Positions 49,711-58,169 of a stretch of 64,000 nucleotides of DNA are shown piece by piece. Below the pieces are notes generated by a model, which was not told the DNA's origin, made no database searches, and saw only the letters and a program-made list of their open reading frames with translations. Location: NCBI GenBank assembly GCA_035524955.1, contig DATLFG010000005.1, positions 32,947 to 96,946 of the forward strand. The letters run 5' to 3'. The position numbers and the translations under genes are program-made. Position 1 is the first letter of the stretch. Each line of letters starts with the position of its first letter. The stretch comes from CAMLFJ01 sp035524955. Its GTDB lineage: Bacteria > Methylomirabilota > Methylomirabilia > Rokubacteriales > CSP1-6.

Positions 49711-50628
49711 CTATGCAGATCTCGATGGGGTCAGGTCTTGCATTCCTACACTGCCCGAGAAGTTCCGGATGATCCAGCCCGCGATGGAATGGCGGGCCGG
49801 GCCCACCGGCATCTCGGTGCGCGGAAACCACCGCGCGTCCTCGAGCTCGTCGCGGTCGATGGTGATCTCGCCGCCCGCGTAGCTCGCAACGAAGCCGATC
49901 ATGAGCTGGCTCGGGAAGGGCCAGTTCTGGCTGCCTACGTATTGGATGTCCTTGACGTCCACGCCGACCTCTTCCTTCACCTCGCGCGCCACGCAGCCTT
50001 CGAGCGATTCGCCGTTGTCGACGAACCCGGCCACGAGCGCGTAGCGCCCGGGCGCCCAGATGGCCTTGCGCGCGAGCAGCACGCGGTCGCCGTCGCGCAC
50101 CAGCACGATGACCGCCGGGTGCAGGTGGGGGTAGTGCTCATAGCGGCACGCCTCGCACCGCTTGCCCCACTCGCCCGGGAGGCGCACGGTGAGCGCGCCG
50201 CAGCGCGGGCAATGCCCGCTCGTGGATTCCCAGTACAGCAGCTGCATGGCCATGCCGCCCAGCGTCAGCAGATCGTCGGGGAGCCGCGTGCCCTGCATGG
50301 GCACGAGGGTCTCGGCGGTCAACCCGTCCGGGATCGGTGTCCCCTTCGGCAGCCCGGCCACCCAGAAGGGCTCGCCCGCGCAGGTGCCGAGCCAGTGACG
50401 CGGGCCCAGCCCGTCGAGACCGCGCGGCGGTGCCTCCGGGGTCGCACCGGCGGGCAGCCGGAAGCCGTCGCCGTCGGGCACCACCAGGAGCTTCTGCTCC
50501 TGGACGATGAGCCAGCGGCCGGTGCCCGCGGGCGGCCCACCCCCACGCTTGGCGGGCGCGAACTCGCCGCGGAGGCAGTCCACGTTGAAGGGCAGGTAAA
50601 CGGACAACGGTGTCACCGGCGTCGTCAT
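49711..50628 (-). CDS. nudC: NUDIX hydrolase, NAD(+) diphosphatase (NudC-like)
   Basis: 305 residues. N-terminal NudC-like domain, zinc ribbon (HCPRCGAL / RCEACRYEHYP), then a Nudix box G-x5-E-x7-REV-x-EEVGV starting in GFVDNGESLEGC; SQNWPFPSQLMIGF is the SQPWPFPxS hallmark of NADH pyrophosphatases with Asn for Pro. Cleaves NAD(H) or NAD-capped RNA to NMN and AMP. The last ten or so residues (VGMQDLTPSRSA) are encoded by a REP-like repeat arm, so the native C-terminus has been replaced. Confidence 0.9.
   Translation of the reverse strand: MTTPVTPLSVYLPFNVDCLRGEFAPAKRGGGPPAGTGRWLIVQEQKLLVVPDGDGFRLPAGATPEAPPRGLDGLGPRHWLGTCAGEPFWVAGLPKGTPIPDGLTAETLVPMQGTRLPDDLLTLGGMAMQLLYWESTSGHCPRCGALTVRLPGEWGKRCEACRYEHYPHLHPAVIVLVRDGDRVLLARKAIWAPGRYALVAGFVDNGESLEGCVAREVKEEVGVDVKDIQYVGSQNWPFPSQLMIGFVASYAGGEITIDRDELEDARWFPRTEMPVGPARHSIAGWIIRNFSGSVGMQDLTPSRSA
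49727..49751. repeat. REP-like arm (half element)
   Basis: GGGGTCAGGTCTTGCATTCC followed by TACAC matches the left arm of the REP-like dyads, most like copy 2, but no right arm is found nearby. It lies inside the 3' end of the NUDIX gene, where its complement codes for the terminal residues. Confidence 0.7.
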
Positions 50629-50700
50629 GGGCGCCGCGAGTCTATCACGGAGAAATCCCGGTTGCGCTCCGACCCCGGCCGGGGTACCACTAGCCGCGAC

Positions 50701-51210
50701 ATGGCCGCCGCCCCCGAGCTGCTCTCCGCCCTCGCCGCCTCCGTCGCGGCGCGCCTCGTCGCCCGCAAGGAGACGATCGCGGTCTCCGAGTCCTCGACGG
50801 GCGGCCTGATCTCGGCCGCGCTGCTCTCGATCCCGGGGGCCTCCGCGTACTTCGTGGGCGGCGGTGTGATCTACACGCAGACCGCGCGCCGCGGCCTGCT
50901 GCAGCTTCCCGACGATGCGGTGCGCGGCATCCGCTCCAGCACCGAGGCCGCCGCGCGGCTCAACGCGAAGACGGTGCGCGAGCGGCTCGGCACCACCTGG
51001 GCGCTCGCCGAGACCGGCGCGGCCGGCCCCACCGGCAATCGCTACGGCGACGCGGCCGGCCACTCGTGCTTCGCGGTCGCGGGCGCGGTCGAGGCGGCCC
51101 GCACGCTCGAGACGGGGCGGAGCGACCGCGAGGCCAACATGTGGGCGTTCACCCGGGCGGCGCTCGAGCTGCTCGATGCCTGCCTTCAACAAGCGGGAGG
51201 GGGATCATGA
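50701..51210 (+). CDS. CinA C-terminal-domain family protein (nicotinamide-nucleotide amidase-like)
   Basis: 169 residues, the stand-alone PncC form. VSESSTGGLISAALLSIPGASAYFVG is the active-site block (usual form ESCTGG, here Ser for Cys), and LAETGAAGPTGNRYGDAAG the second. It deamidates NMN to NaMN in NAD salvage. Its divergent neighbour is a NAD-cleaving NUDIX enzyme, which produces NMN, so a local NAD recycling pair is plausible. Its stop overlaps the next gene (ATGA). Confidence 0.87.
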   Translation: MAAAPELLSALAASVAARLVARKETIAVSESSTGGLISAALLSIPGASAYFVGGGVIYTQTARRGLLQLPDDAVRGIRSSTEAAARLNAKTVRERLGTTWALAETGAAGPTGNRYGDAAGHSCFAVAGAVEAARTLETGRSDREANMWAFTRAALELLDACLQQAGGGS

Positions 51211-52250
51211 CCGACTCCACGATCCGCGTCGGCTTCATCGGTGCCGGCGCCAACACGCGCAAGCACCACATCCCCAAACTCCGGGCCCAACCCGGGGTCG
51301 AGCTGGTCGCGGTCGCCAACCGGTCGAAGGAGTCGGGCGAGCGGGTGGCCCGCGAGTTCGGCATCGGCCGGGTGCACGCGGGCTGGCCGGAGGTCGTCAA
51401 CGCGCCCGACATCGACGCGGTGTGCATCGGGACCTGGCCCTACATGCACTGCGAGATGACGACCGCCGCCCTCGCGGCGGGCAAGCACGTGCTCTGCGAG
51501 GCGCGCATGGCCATGAACGCTACCGAGGGCCGGCGCATGCTCGAGGCCTCGCGCAAGGCCCCGGGCCTGGTCGCCCAGCTCGTGCCCGCGCCCCACACGC
51601 TGGAGGTGGACGCCACCGTCCAGGCGCTGCTCGGCGAGGGCTTCCTGGGTGAAGTGCTGGCGGTCGAGCTGCAGTCCTCGCCGGGTCGCTTCGTCGAGCC
51701 GGACGCCCCGCTGCACTGGCGGCACGACGTCACGCTGAGCGGCCACAATATCCTCAACATGGGGATCTGGTACGAGGCGATGATGCGCTGGCTCGGCCCC
51801 GCGCAGCGGGTGACCTCGATGACCAAGATCGCGGTGCCGAAGCGAAAGGACGCCACCGGCGCGACCCACGAGGTCAAGGTCCCCGATCACGTGGACATCC
51901 TGGCCCAGCTCCGGCGGGGCGCGGTGGCCCACCTCCGCTTCAGCTCGGTGACCGCGCTGGCCCCCGCGTCCGAGGCGTGGATCTACGGGAGCGAGGGCAC
52001 GCTCCGGCTCGAGGCCGACCCCCTCCGACTCACCGGGGCCCGGCGCGGGGAATCGGCGTTGCGCGAGATTCCGGTGCCGCCCAAGACACGCATCGGCTGG
52101 CGGGTGGAGGAGGAATTCGTCAACGCGATCCGGGGCCGCGAGAAGATCGCCCGCACCACCTTCGAGGACGGCGTGCGCTACATGGAGTTCACGGACGCGG
52201 TCACCCGCAGCGCCGCCACCGGCCAGACCGTCGAGGTGAAGGACCTGTAA
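51207..52250 (+). CDS. Gfo/Idh/MocA-family oxidoreductase
   Basis: 347 residues. Rossmann start RVGFIGAGANTRKHHIPKL; the usual E-K-P catalytic loop reads CEARMAMN, so the Lys that normally assists hydride transfer is absent at that place. The C-terminal alpha/beta domain includes HWRHDVTLSGHNILNMGIWY. Likely acts on a sugar or polyol, possibly without standard chemistry. GGGAGGGGG upstream; coupled to the CinA gene by ATGA. Confidence 0.87.
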   Translation: MTDSTIRVGFIGAGANTRKHHIPKLRAQPGVELVAVANRSKESGERVAREFGIGRVHAGWPEVVNAPDIDAVCIGTWPYMHCEMTTAALAAGKHVLCEARMAMNATEGRRMLEASRKAPGLVAQLVPAPHTLEVDATVQALLGEGFLGEVLAVELQSSPGRFVEPDAPLHWRHDVTLSGHNILNMGIWYEAMMRWLGPAQRVTSMTKIAVPKRKDATGATHEVKVPDHVDILAQLRRGAVAHLRFSSVTALAPASEAWIYGSEGTLRLEADPLRLTGARRGESALREIPVPPKTRIGWRVEEEFVNAIRGREKIARTTFEDGVRYMEFTDAVTRSAATGQTVEVKDL

Positions 52251-52282
52251 GTCTGGAGGCTGGAGGACCCCCTGACCCGTCC

Positions 52283-52320
52283 CCCTCTCCCCTCAGGGGA
52301 GAGGGCAGGGTGAGGGGATC
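52283..52320 (+). terminator. Terminator-like hairpin, CCCTCTCCCC dyad repeat
   Basis: CCCTCTCCCC (52283-52292), loop TCA, GGGGAGAGGG (52296-52305): ten perfect pairs, followed by CAGGGTGAGGGG. It lies in the gap between convergent genes. Same family as 29743 and 57851. Confidence 0.65.
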
Positions 52321-52354
52321 AAGGGTGAGGGGGTGAGCAAGGCTAGGGGTGGCG

Positions 52355-54142
52355 CTACCCCCGATGCCAGTACGCGATCCGGCCGAAGATGGAGTCCCAC
52401 GAGTTGAGCTCCACCCCGGTCAGGTGGTTGGCGGCGGCGTGGAGCACGTTGCGCCACGTCACCGGAATCACGACCGCCTTCTGCACCACGAGGTCGTTCA
52501 TCTTGATGAAGAGAGCGGCCCGCCTGATCGGGTCCATCTCGACGTCCGCCTTGCGCCACAGGCGGTCGTACTCCGCGCTCCGCCACCGCGCGATGTTCCG
52601 TCCCGTCCACCCGTTCTCCTTCGTGGGCACCTCCCAGGAGACGAACTGGGACATGAAGAGCTGAGGGTCGAGGGAGGTGAACACGGTGTAGGTCTGGAGG
52701 TCCGCGTGGAAGCGCACGTTGGTGTCGACGTTGTTGACGTCGGCGGAGAAGAACACCGAGGCCGGGATCGCCTTGACTTCCATTTCCACGCCCGCGCGCG
52801 CGGCCGCCTGCTTGATCACCGTCTGGATCTTCTGCACGGTTGTGTTGGCGGCGGCCTGAAAGAGCAAGCGTAGGCGTCGGCCGTCCCGCGCGCGGACCCC
52901 GTCGACGCCGCGCGGATAGCCGGCCTGGTCCAGCAGGTCGTTGGCCTTCGCGACGCTGAACTCCCAGGTGCTGCTCCGCGAGCGGAACATCTCGGGGGAG
53001 TTCAGGAAGTTAGCGGTGGCATGCCCCGTGCGCCCCACCAGGTGCTGGTGGATCGCCACGCGGTCCACCAGCAGGCTCAGCGCGGTGCGCACCGGCTGCT
53101 CGGTCAGCAGCGGGTGCGGGGCCTTGAGGCTCGAGCGCTCCCCGTCCACCTCGCGCCACGGATCCGTCTGGTTGCACTGGATGAAGCTCACCCCGCTGCT
53201 CGGGATGGACAGGACGCGGCCCTTGCCGCCCTGCTCGATCCGCCGCAGGACCTCCTCCTCCACCAGCACGTAGTAGGCGAAGTCGTACTCGCCGGTCTGC
53301 AGCACCGCGCGGGCCGCTCCCACCGCGTCGCCGCCGCACTTGATGTCGAGCTTGTCGAAGAACGGACGGTTCGGCACGTGGTAGTGCTTGTTGATCTCCG
53401 CCCGGATGAAGTCGCCCGGCCGCCACTCCGCGAGCCGGTAGGGCCCGGTGCCCACCGCGGGGATCATGCCGATCGCCTCGCGGGCGCCCGCCCCCTTGAC
53501 CCGCTCGAAGAGGTGGCGCGGAAGCAGCCCGCCGCCGGTGAACGCGGCGGCCCAGAACGGCTGCGGCTTCTTGAAGACGAGCTTCACGGTGTGGGAGTCG
53601 ACCCGCTCGATCTGGGCGATGTCGTCGTAGGCCGCGCGGGTGCCCGCGGTGGTGGCGGGATCGATCGCGAACTCCCAGTTGAAGATCACGTCGTCGGCGG
53701 TGAACGGGGCGCCGTCGTGCCAGAGCACGTTGCGCTTGAGCCGCCAGGTCACCCACTGGCCGTCCTTCGCCAGGGTGCCCGCCTTGCGGCTCGGCATCTC
53801 CTCGGCCAGGACCGGCGCGAAGGTGCCATCCGCGGCGGGGGCGGCGAGCGGCTCGTAGAATATCCGCTGGACCGTGAAGTCGCGGAGGCCGCGGCCGAAG
53901 TGGGGGTGCAGCAGGGTGGGGGCGTCCCACATCAGGATGCGGAGCGTGCCCCCGCCGCCGCGCCGGGTGGGTGTGAACTCGGTCTCGGGCGGCTGCGCTG
54001 CGGCCACGCCCGCCGGGCCCAGGAGGCGGCCGGCCACCGGGCCGCCCAGACCGGCCGCGGCGAGCGCCTGCACGAAGCGCCGGCGCGTGAGACCGCCGTG
54101 CCTCACCTGCGCGAGCATCTCCCGGATGGCCTGTTCGTCCAT
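52355..54142 (-). CDS. ABC transporter substrate-binding protein, family 5 (peptide/nickel type)
   Basis: 595 residues. The N-terminus has a Tat-type signal, LTRRRFVQALAAAGLGG, with cleavage likely after VAAAQ near residue 50. SBP_bac_5 blocks follow: GGGGTLRILMWDAPTLLHPHF, WTWRLKRNVLWHDGAPFTADDV (minus variations) and GTGPYRLAEWRPGD. Binds oligopeptides or other amphipathic ligands outside the cytoplasm. No permease or ATPase genes are adjacent, so it is an orphan receptor here. Start at 54142; an earlier TTG at 54196 is less likely. Confidence 0.88.
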   Translation of the reverse strand: MDEQAIREMLAQVRHGGLTRRRFVQALAAAGLGGPVAGRLLGPAGVAAAQPPETEFTPTRRGGGGTLRILMWDAPTLLHPHFGRGLRDFTVQRIFYEPLAAPAADGTFAPVLAEEMPSRKAGTLAKDGQWVTWRLKRNVLWHDGAPFTADDVIFNWEFAIDPATTAGTRAAYDDIAQIERVDSHTVKLVFKKPQPFWAAAFTGGGLLPRHLFERVKGAGAREAIGMIPAVGTGPYRLAEWRPGDFIRAEINKHYHVPNRPFFDKLDIKCGGDAVGAARAVLQTGEYDFAYYVLVEEEVLRRIEQGGKGRVLSIPSSGVSFIQCNQTDPWREVDGERSSLKAPHPLLTEQPVRTALSLLVDRVAIHQHLVGRTGHATANFLNSPEMFRSRSSTWEFSVAKANDLLDQAGYPRGVDGVRARDGRRLRLLFQAAANTTVQKIQTVIKQAAARAGVEMEVKAIPASVFFSADVNNVDTNVRFHADLQTYTVFTSLDPQLFMSQFVSWEVPTKENGWTGRNIARWRSAEYDRLWRKADVEMDPIRRAALFIKMNDLVVQKAVVIPVTWRNVLHAAANHLTGVELNSWDSIFGRIAYWHRG

Positions 54143-54375
54143 CGATTCCCCGGTGGGGGGTCCGACAGCGATAGCGCGAGGCGCCGGGGAAGTCAAGGGT
54201 CGTCCTGAGGGGCCGGTCGCTTCTCTGGGGAAATCTTGCCCCGGCCGTCAGGTGGGCCGGGGTCGCAGTGCAAGACCTGCCCCCCGATTGCGCAGTGCGC
54301 CGCGCACGCTGCGCAAAGCTTGGCGAGAAATTCCCGCGATCGTAGACTTGGTGTACGACGAAGCAAGAGACACGC
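54143..54375. other. Divergent intergenic region with eroded REP-like arm
   Basis: 233 bp. GTGCAAGACCTGCCCCCC at 54269-54286 resembles the right arm of the REP-like family (TGTAAGACCTGGCCCC). GCGCAGTGCGCCGCGCACGCTGCGC at about 54291-54315 is dyad-rich. GTAGACTTGGTGTACGACG near 54342-54360 may contain promoter elements for the beta-barrel gene. Confidence 0.35.
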
Positions 54376-55749
54376 ATGATCCTCACCCGTCCGCTACTCG
54401 CTCTCGCCACCCTGATCGCGATCGCGCTGCCCACCGTCGCGGAGGGCGAACCACTCTGGCCGGAGAACCCTCGCGTCGAGGAGCGTCCCCGCGACCTGCC
54501 CCCGTGGCTCATCGCCTCGCGCCTGGGCCAGCCGGTGGAGGATCGCCCGCGCGGTGACGCGGGCCTGAGCGACATGAGCGCGGTGCTGCTGCGCGACGCG
54601 CCCAGCGCCGCCGTCCAGCCCGATCCCCTCACGCTCAGGTCCACCGGCGAGGACGATTCGAGTGACCTCCGCGTGCTGCTCGGCAAGGGCGAGCGCTGGC
54701 ACCTGATGCGCTTCGGTGCCGCCGCGGCCGCGCGGCCGCAGGAGGCTCAGATCACCGCCTATGGAGCCGTCGCCTATGTCCCGCCGAGCCTCGCGGCCGC
54801 GCGGCCGGAAGGCGGCCTGGGCTATGGGCCGGTGGTGGCGCCGGGCGCCGCCTTCGGCCTGGGGATCGAGGATCAGGAGGAGCCGGTCTCCCTGGGGCTC
54901 AAGGGCTCGATCAGCGACCTCGAGGGCGGCGTCGAGTACCGCTCGGTCGGCCGACGGCTCGAGCGCCTGGTGAGCGGGGCGCCGTCGCATCGAGACCGGG
55001 AGGGCACCGAGGTCTGGGTCGCGCAGCGACTGGGCCTCCTGCGGTTGCGCCTGTCGCAGTCCGACCTGGTCGACAACGTGGACCGCAATCCGGTGTTGCC
55101 CCGCACCACCCGGGCCCAGACCGCGCTGAGCGCGCAGGTCGCGCCGCCGGCCTGGCCCATCTTCGGGCTGGCCTATGCCACCGGCGATTCGGAGCGGCTC
55201 TGGCTGACCGCGGACGGCCACCTCCGGCTCACCGATGAGCAGACCTTCGACAGCTTCTCCGGCAGCGCCTACTATGGTGCGCCGCGATGGGACGTCTCGG
55301 GTTCCTCCACCTACATCACGAGCCGCGACGTGGCGCGGCCGGATCACGAGATGACCATGCTGTACCACGATCTGCGCCTCACGCTGCGGCCGATCGAATC
55401 CCTGGCGGTGACGCCGGCGCTCGGCGCCGGTCTCGAGCGCTACGACTGGTCGGAGACGCGCAGCAATACGACCTCGGCCTCGCTGCAGGTGACCTACGGG
55501 CCGCCCACGAGCTGGTGGAAGCTGTGGACGTTCGGCGCCTACAACGCGTCGCGGGCCAGCGACGGCACCGTGGACGGGCGCACCATGAGCCTGAGCGGGG
55601 GGCTGTCGTGCGGGCTCGGGCGGCTCCTCGGCGGGCCGACCACGCTCTCGTTCCAGGCCGGCTACGAGCGGTACGACGACTCGGTGTACCGCGACAGCTC
55701 CGCGCGCGGCGCCTTCGGCCTCGTGCGGCTCCGGGTCGTCTCCTTCTAG
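54376..55749 (+). CDS. Hypothetical outer-membrane beta-barrel-like protein
   Basis: 457 residues, no family recognised. Signal peptide LLALATLIAIALPTVAEG. A mainly disordered N-terminal third is followed from about residue 125 by alternating amphipathic strands, e.g. VEYRSVGRRLERLV, WLTADGHLRLTDEQTFDS, SASLQVTYGPPTSWWKLWTFG. The C-terminus FGLVRLRVVSF ends in Phe with alternating hydrophobics, the BAM insertion signal. Monocistronic. Likely an outer-membrane porin-like or structural barrel; the evidence is composition and pattern only. Confidence 0.65.
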   Translation: MILTRPLLALATLIAIALPTVAEGEPLWPENPRVEERPRDLPPWLIASRLGQPVEDRPRGDAGLSDMSAVLLRDAPSAAVQPDPLTLRSTGEDDSSDLRVLLGKGERWHLMRFGAAAAARPQEAQITAYGAVAYVPPSLAAARPEGGLGYGPVVAPGAAFGLGIEDQEEPVSLGLKGSISDLEGGVEYRSVGRRLERLVSGAPSHRDREGTEVWVAQRLGLLRLRLSQSDLVDNVDRNPVLPRTTRAQTALSAQVAPPAWPIFGLAYATGDSERLWLTADGHLRLTDEQTFDSFSGSAYYGAPRWDVSGSSTYITSRDVARPDHEMTMLYHDLRLTLRPIESLAVTPALGAGLERYDWSETRSNTTSASLQVTYGPPTSWWKLWTFGAYNASRASDGTVDGRTMSLSGGLSCGLGRLLGGPTTLSFQAGYERYDDSVYRDSSARGAFGLVRLRVVSF

Positions 55750-55890
55750 CGCTCACGCCTAGCGCTCCCGTCGGCTGTCCCTCACCCGTCCCGTACGCGC
55801 CGGATCGAGGTGCCGGCCGCGCGTCGCCGTGCGGCCTTGACATCGGCCGCGCCCCCACCTAGGGTGATGCCCGACCCGAAAGGAGGCCTC

Positions 55891-56886
55891 ATGGCCAAGC
55901 TCAAGTTCGGGGCGTGGATCCCCACCTACGCCTGGAGCGGCAAGAAGACGGACCCGAAGAACATGCGGCGGATCCGCGACTCCATCGTGAAGTGCGAGAA
56001 GTACGGCATCGACGTGTGGGTGATCGACCACCTGCTGTCCGCGCCCGGTCTCTACGGCAACGCCTGGCTCGAGCCGCTCTCCTCGCTGGCCTACGCGGCG
56101 GCGCTGACCTCGAAGGTGGACATCGCCACCGGCATCCTGGTACTGCCGGTGCGCCACCCGGTGCTGCTGGCCAAGGAGATCTCCACGCTCTGCCACCTCT
56201 CGAACAACCGCTACGTCTTCGGCGTGGGGCCCGGCTGGTACGCGCGCGAGTACGAGGTGACCGGCTCCCGCATCCAGGAGCGCGGCAAGCGGACCGACGA
56301 GATCATCGAGGCGGTGACGCTGCTGCTCACGAAGCCCAACGCGAGCTACCACGGCAAGTTCTACCACTTCGACGACGTCACCATCGATCCGCGGCCTCCG
56401 AGGATGCCGAAGATCTGGGTCTCGGGCGGCTCGCGCGTGCCCGATCCGGGCGAGCACGACGTGCCGGTCATCGCAACGACCGTGATGGACCGCATCGTCA
56501 AGGCGGGCAACTGGCTCTCGCGCTGCTCGGGCACGCAGGAGTGGGTGAAGCGGGACTGGGGGCTGCTGCAGCAGCACTGCAGGACCCTGGGCCGTGATCC
56601 GAGGAAGCTCACCTTCGGGCATTGCAACTTCATCCACCTGGTGGATACGCCGAGCCACGCCAAGGCGGTGGCCGCGTCGAAGGCCCCGTTCATCAAGACG
56701 ATGGGCACGCACCGGACCTACGAGCACCTGCAGGAGTCGTACATGATCGGCTCCATCGACCACATCAACGCGCGCATCGACGATCTGGTGTCGGCGGGGC
56801 TCAAGTACCTCGTGCTGGGGCCGGTGACCGACGATCCGGCCCAGATCGACCTGATGGCCAAGAAGGTGATGCCGCAGTTCAAGTAG
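55891..56886 (+). CDS. LLM-class flavin-dependent oxidoreductase
   Basis: 331 residues. MAKLKFGAWIPTYAWSGKKT, then KYGIDVWVIDHLLSAPGLYG, LSNNRYVFGVGPGWYAREYEV (cofactor loop) and MPKIWVSGGSRVPDPG. Resembles alkanesulfonate-monooxygenase-like members. AAGGAGG precedes the ATG at 55891. Thirteen bases before another LLM gene, so the two may act on related substrates or form one unit. Confidence 0.87.
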   Translation: MAKLKFGAWIPTYAWSGKKTDPKNMRRIRDSIVKCEKYGIDVWVIDHLLSAPGLYGNAWLEPLSSLAYAAALTSKVDIATGILVLPVRHPVLLAKEISTLCHLSNNRYVFGVGPGWYAREYEVTGSRIQERGKRTDEIIEAVTLLLTKPNASYHGKFYHFDDVTIDPRPPRMPKIWVSGGSRVPDPGEHDVPVIATTVMDRIVKAGNWLSRCSGTQEWVKRDWGLLQQHCRTLGRDPRKLTFGHCNFIHLVDTPSHAKAVAASKAPFIKTMGTHRTYEHLQESYMIGSIDHINARIDDLVSAGLKYLVLGPVTDDPAQIDLMAKKVMPQFK

Positions 56887-56899
56887 AGGCGCCTGCCCC

Positions 56900-57841
56900 G
56901 TGCGATACGGCTTCTATCTCCCCACGCGCGGCCAGACCGCCTCGCCCGAGTCGCTCGAGAGCCTGGTCGCGCGCGCGGAGGGGCTCGGGTTCTCGTCGGT
57001 GGTGATCGCCGACCACATCGTGTTCCCGGTCACGATCAAGTCGAAGTATCCCTACACGGTGAGCGGCGCGTTTCCGGGGCAAGGCGACGCGCTCGAGCAG
57101 CTCTCGTTGATGGCCTTCGTCGCGGGCAAGTCGCGCGCGCTGCGGCTGATCAGCAGCGTGATGATCCTGCCGTACCGCAACCCGATGGTCACCGCCAAGA
57201 TGCTCGCCACCATCGACGTGCTCTCTGGAGGGCGCGTCACGGTGGGCGTCGGGGTGGGCTGGCTGCGCGAGGAGTTCGAGGCGCTCGGGGCCCCCGACTT
57301 CGACCGGCGCGGCGCGGTGAGCGACGAGTACCTGCGCGTCTTCAAGGCCCTGTGGACGCAGGATCCCGCGTCGTATCACGGGGAGTTCTACCGCTTCGAT
57401 TCCGTGCGGTGCCTGCCACATCCCGTGCAGAAGCCGCACCCGCCGATCTGGGTGGGCGGCCACAGCAAGGCGGCGCTGCGCCGGGTCGCCCGACTCGGCG
57501 ACGGCTGGCATCCGGTCGGCGCGAATCCGGCCGTCCCGCTGCGGCCGCCCGAGCTGCGGGCGCTGCTCGACGAGCTCCGGCGCCTCACCGAGGCGGAGGG
57601 GCGCGATTCCTCGCAGCTGACGATCTCCTACAAGGCGCCGATCTACGACTCGGGGCGGGGGGTGGAGGGCGGGGCCGAGCGGCGCCCGTTCTCGGGGAGC
57701 CAGCAGGCGATCGTCGACGACGTCGCCACGTTCGCGGGCCTCGGGGTCAGCGACCTGATCTTCGACTTCCGGAGCGAGAGCCTCGCCGAGAGCCTCGAGC
57801 GCATGGAGCGCTTCGCCCCGATCCTCCGGCAGACCGTCTGA
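56900..57841 (+). CDS. LLM-class F420-dependent oxidoreductase (TIGR03619-like)
   Basis: 313 residues. MRYGFYLPTRGQTASPES, FSSVVIADHIVFPVTI, LSGGRVTVGVGVGWLREEFEALG, HPVQKPHPPIWVGGHSKAALRR. Same subgroup as 34529-35416, sharing the DHIVFP and KPHPPIWVGG blocks. GTG start. Cofactor assignment to F420 rests on subgroup similarity. Confidence 0.88.
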   Translation: MRYGFYLPTRGQTASPESLESLVARAEGLGFSSVVIADHIVFPVTIKSKYPYTVSGAFPGQGDALEQLSLMAFVAGKSRALRLISSVMILPYRNPMVTAKMLATIDVLSGGRVTVGVGVGWLREEFEALGAPDFDRRGAVSDEYLRVFKALWTQDPASYHGEFYRFDSVRCLPHPVQKPHPPIWVGGHSKAALRRVARLGDGWHPVGANPAVPLRPPELRALLDELRRLTEAEGRDSSQLTISYKAPIYDSGRGVEGGAERRPFSGSQQAIVDDVATFAGLGVSDLIFDFRSESLAESLERMERFAPILRQTV

Positions 57842-57850
57842 CCACTCTTT

Positions 57851-57886
57851 CCCTCTCCCCTGAGGCGAGAGGGCAGGGTGAGGGGG
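57851..57886 (+). repeat. CCCTCTCCCC-type dyad repeat
   Basis: CCCTCTC (57851-57857) pairs with GAGAGGG (57867-57873), followed by CAGGGTGAGGGG. Lies directly after the LLM stop at 57841, so a terminator role is likely. Third family member in the window. Confidence 0.6.
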
Positions 57887-57962
57887 ATGAAGGTGAGGGG
57901 AGCGGTTGCTCTCGCTCGCGGACCCGTCTACTCTATGCCCCGTCGCCGACAAGGAGACCTCC

Positions 57963-58169
57963 ATGCCCGAGCAGCCCCCCGACATCACGCTGGACGAGGT
58001 GAAGGAGCGCGCGCGCCTTGCCGGCCTGCCCATCCCCGCGAACCGCCTGTCCCTGGTCCGGGGCTTGCTGGACAACGCGCTGCGGCCCATCCGTGCCCTC
58101 GACACCCGGACGGTGCGGACCCTGGAGCCGGCGGTGACCTTCGACGCCAAGGGCAGGTCCGGCGCGTGA
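57963..58169 (+). CDS. AtzG-like/GatC-like small subunit (DUF4089-type)
   Basis: 68 residues. ITLDEVKERARLAGLPIP and IRALDTRTVRTLEPAVTFDA resemble AtzG and GatC, small helical proteins that wrap around and stabilise an amidase partner. It directly precedes an amidase in a GTGA overlap, which is the AtzG-AtzE arrangement. GGAGACC lies before the ATG. Most likely an obligate subunit. Confidence 0.8.
   Translation: MPEQPPDITLDEVKERARLAGLPIPANRLSLVRGLLDNALRPIRALDTRTVRTLEPAVTFDAKGRSGA

Noticed and set aside
54269..54286. Fourth complete REP-like element
   Set aside because: Only one degenerate arm is present, so it is noted as a remnant in the intergenic entry.
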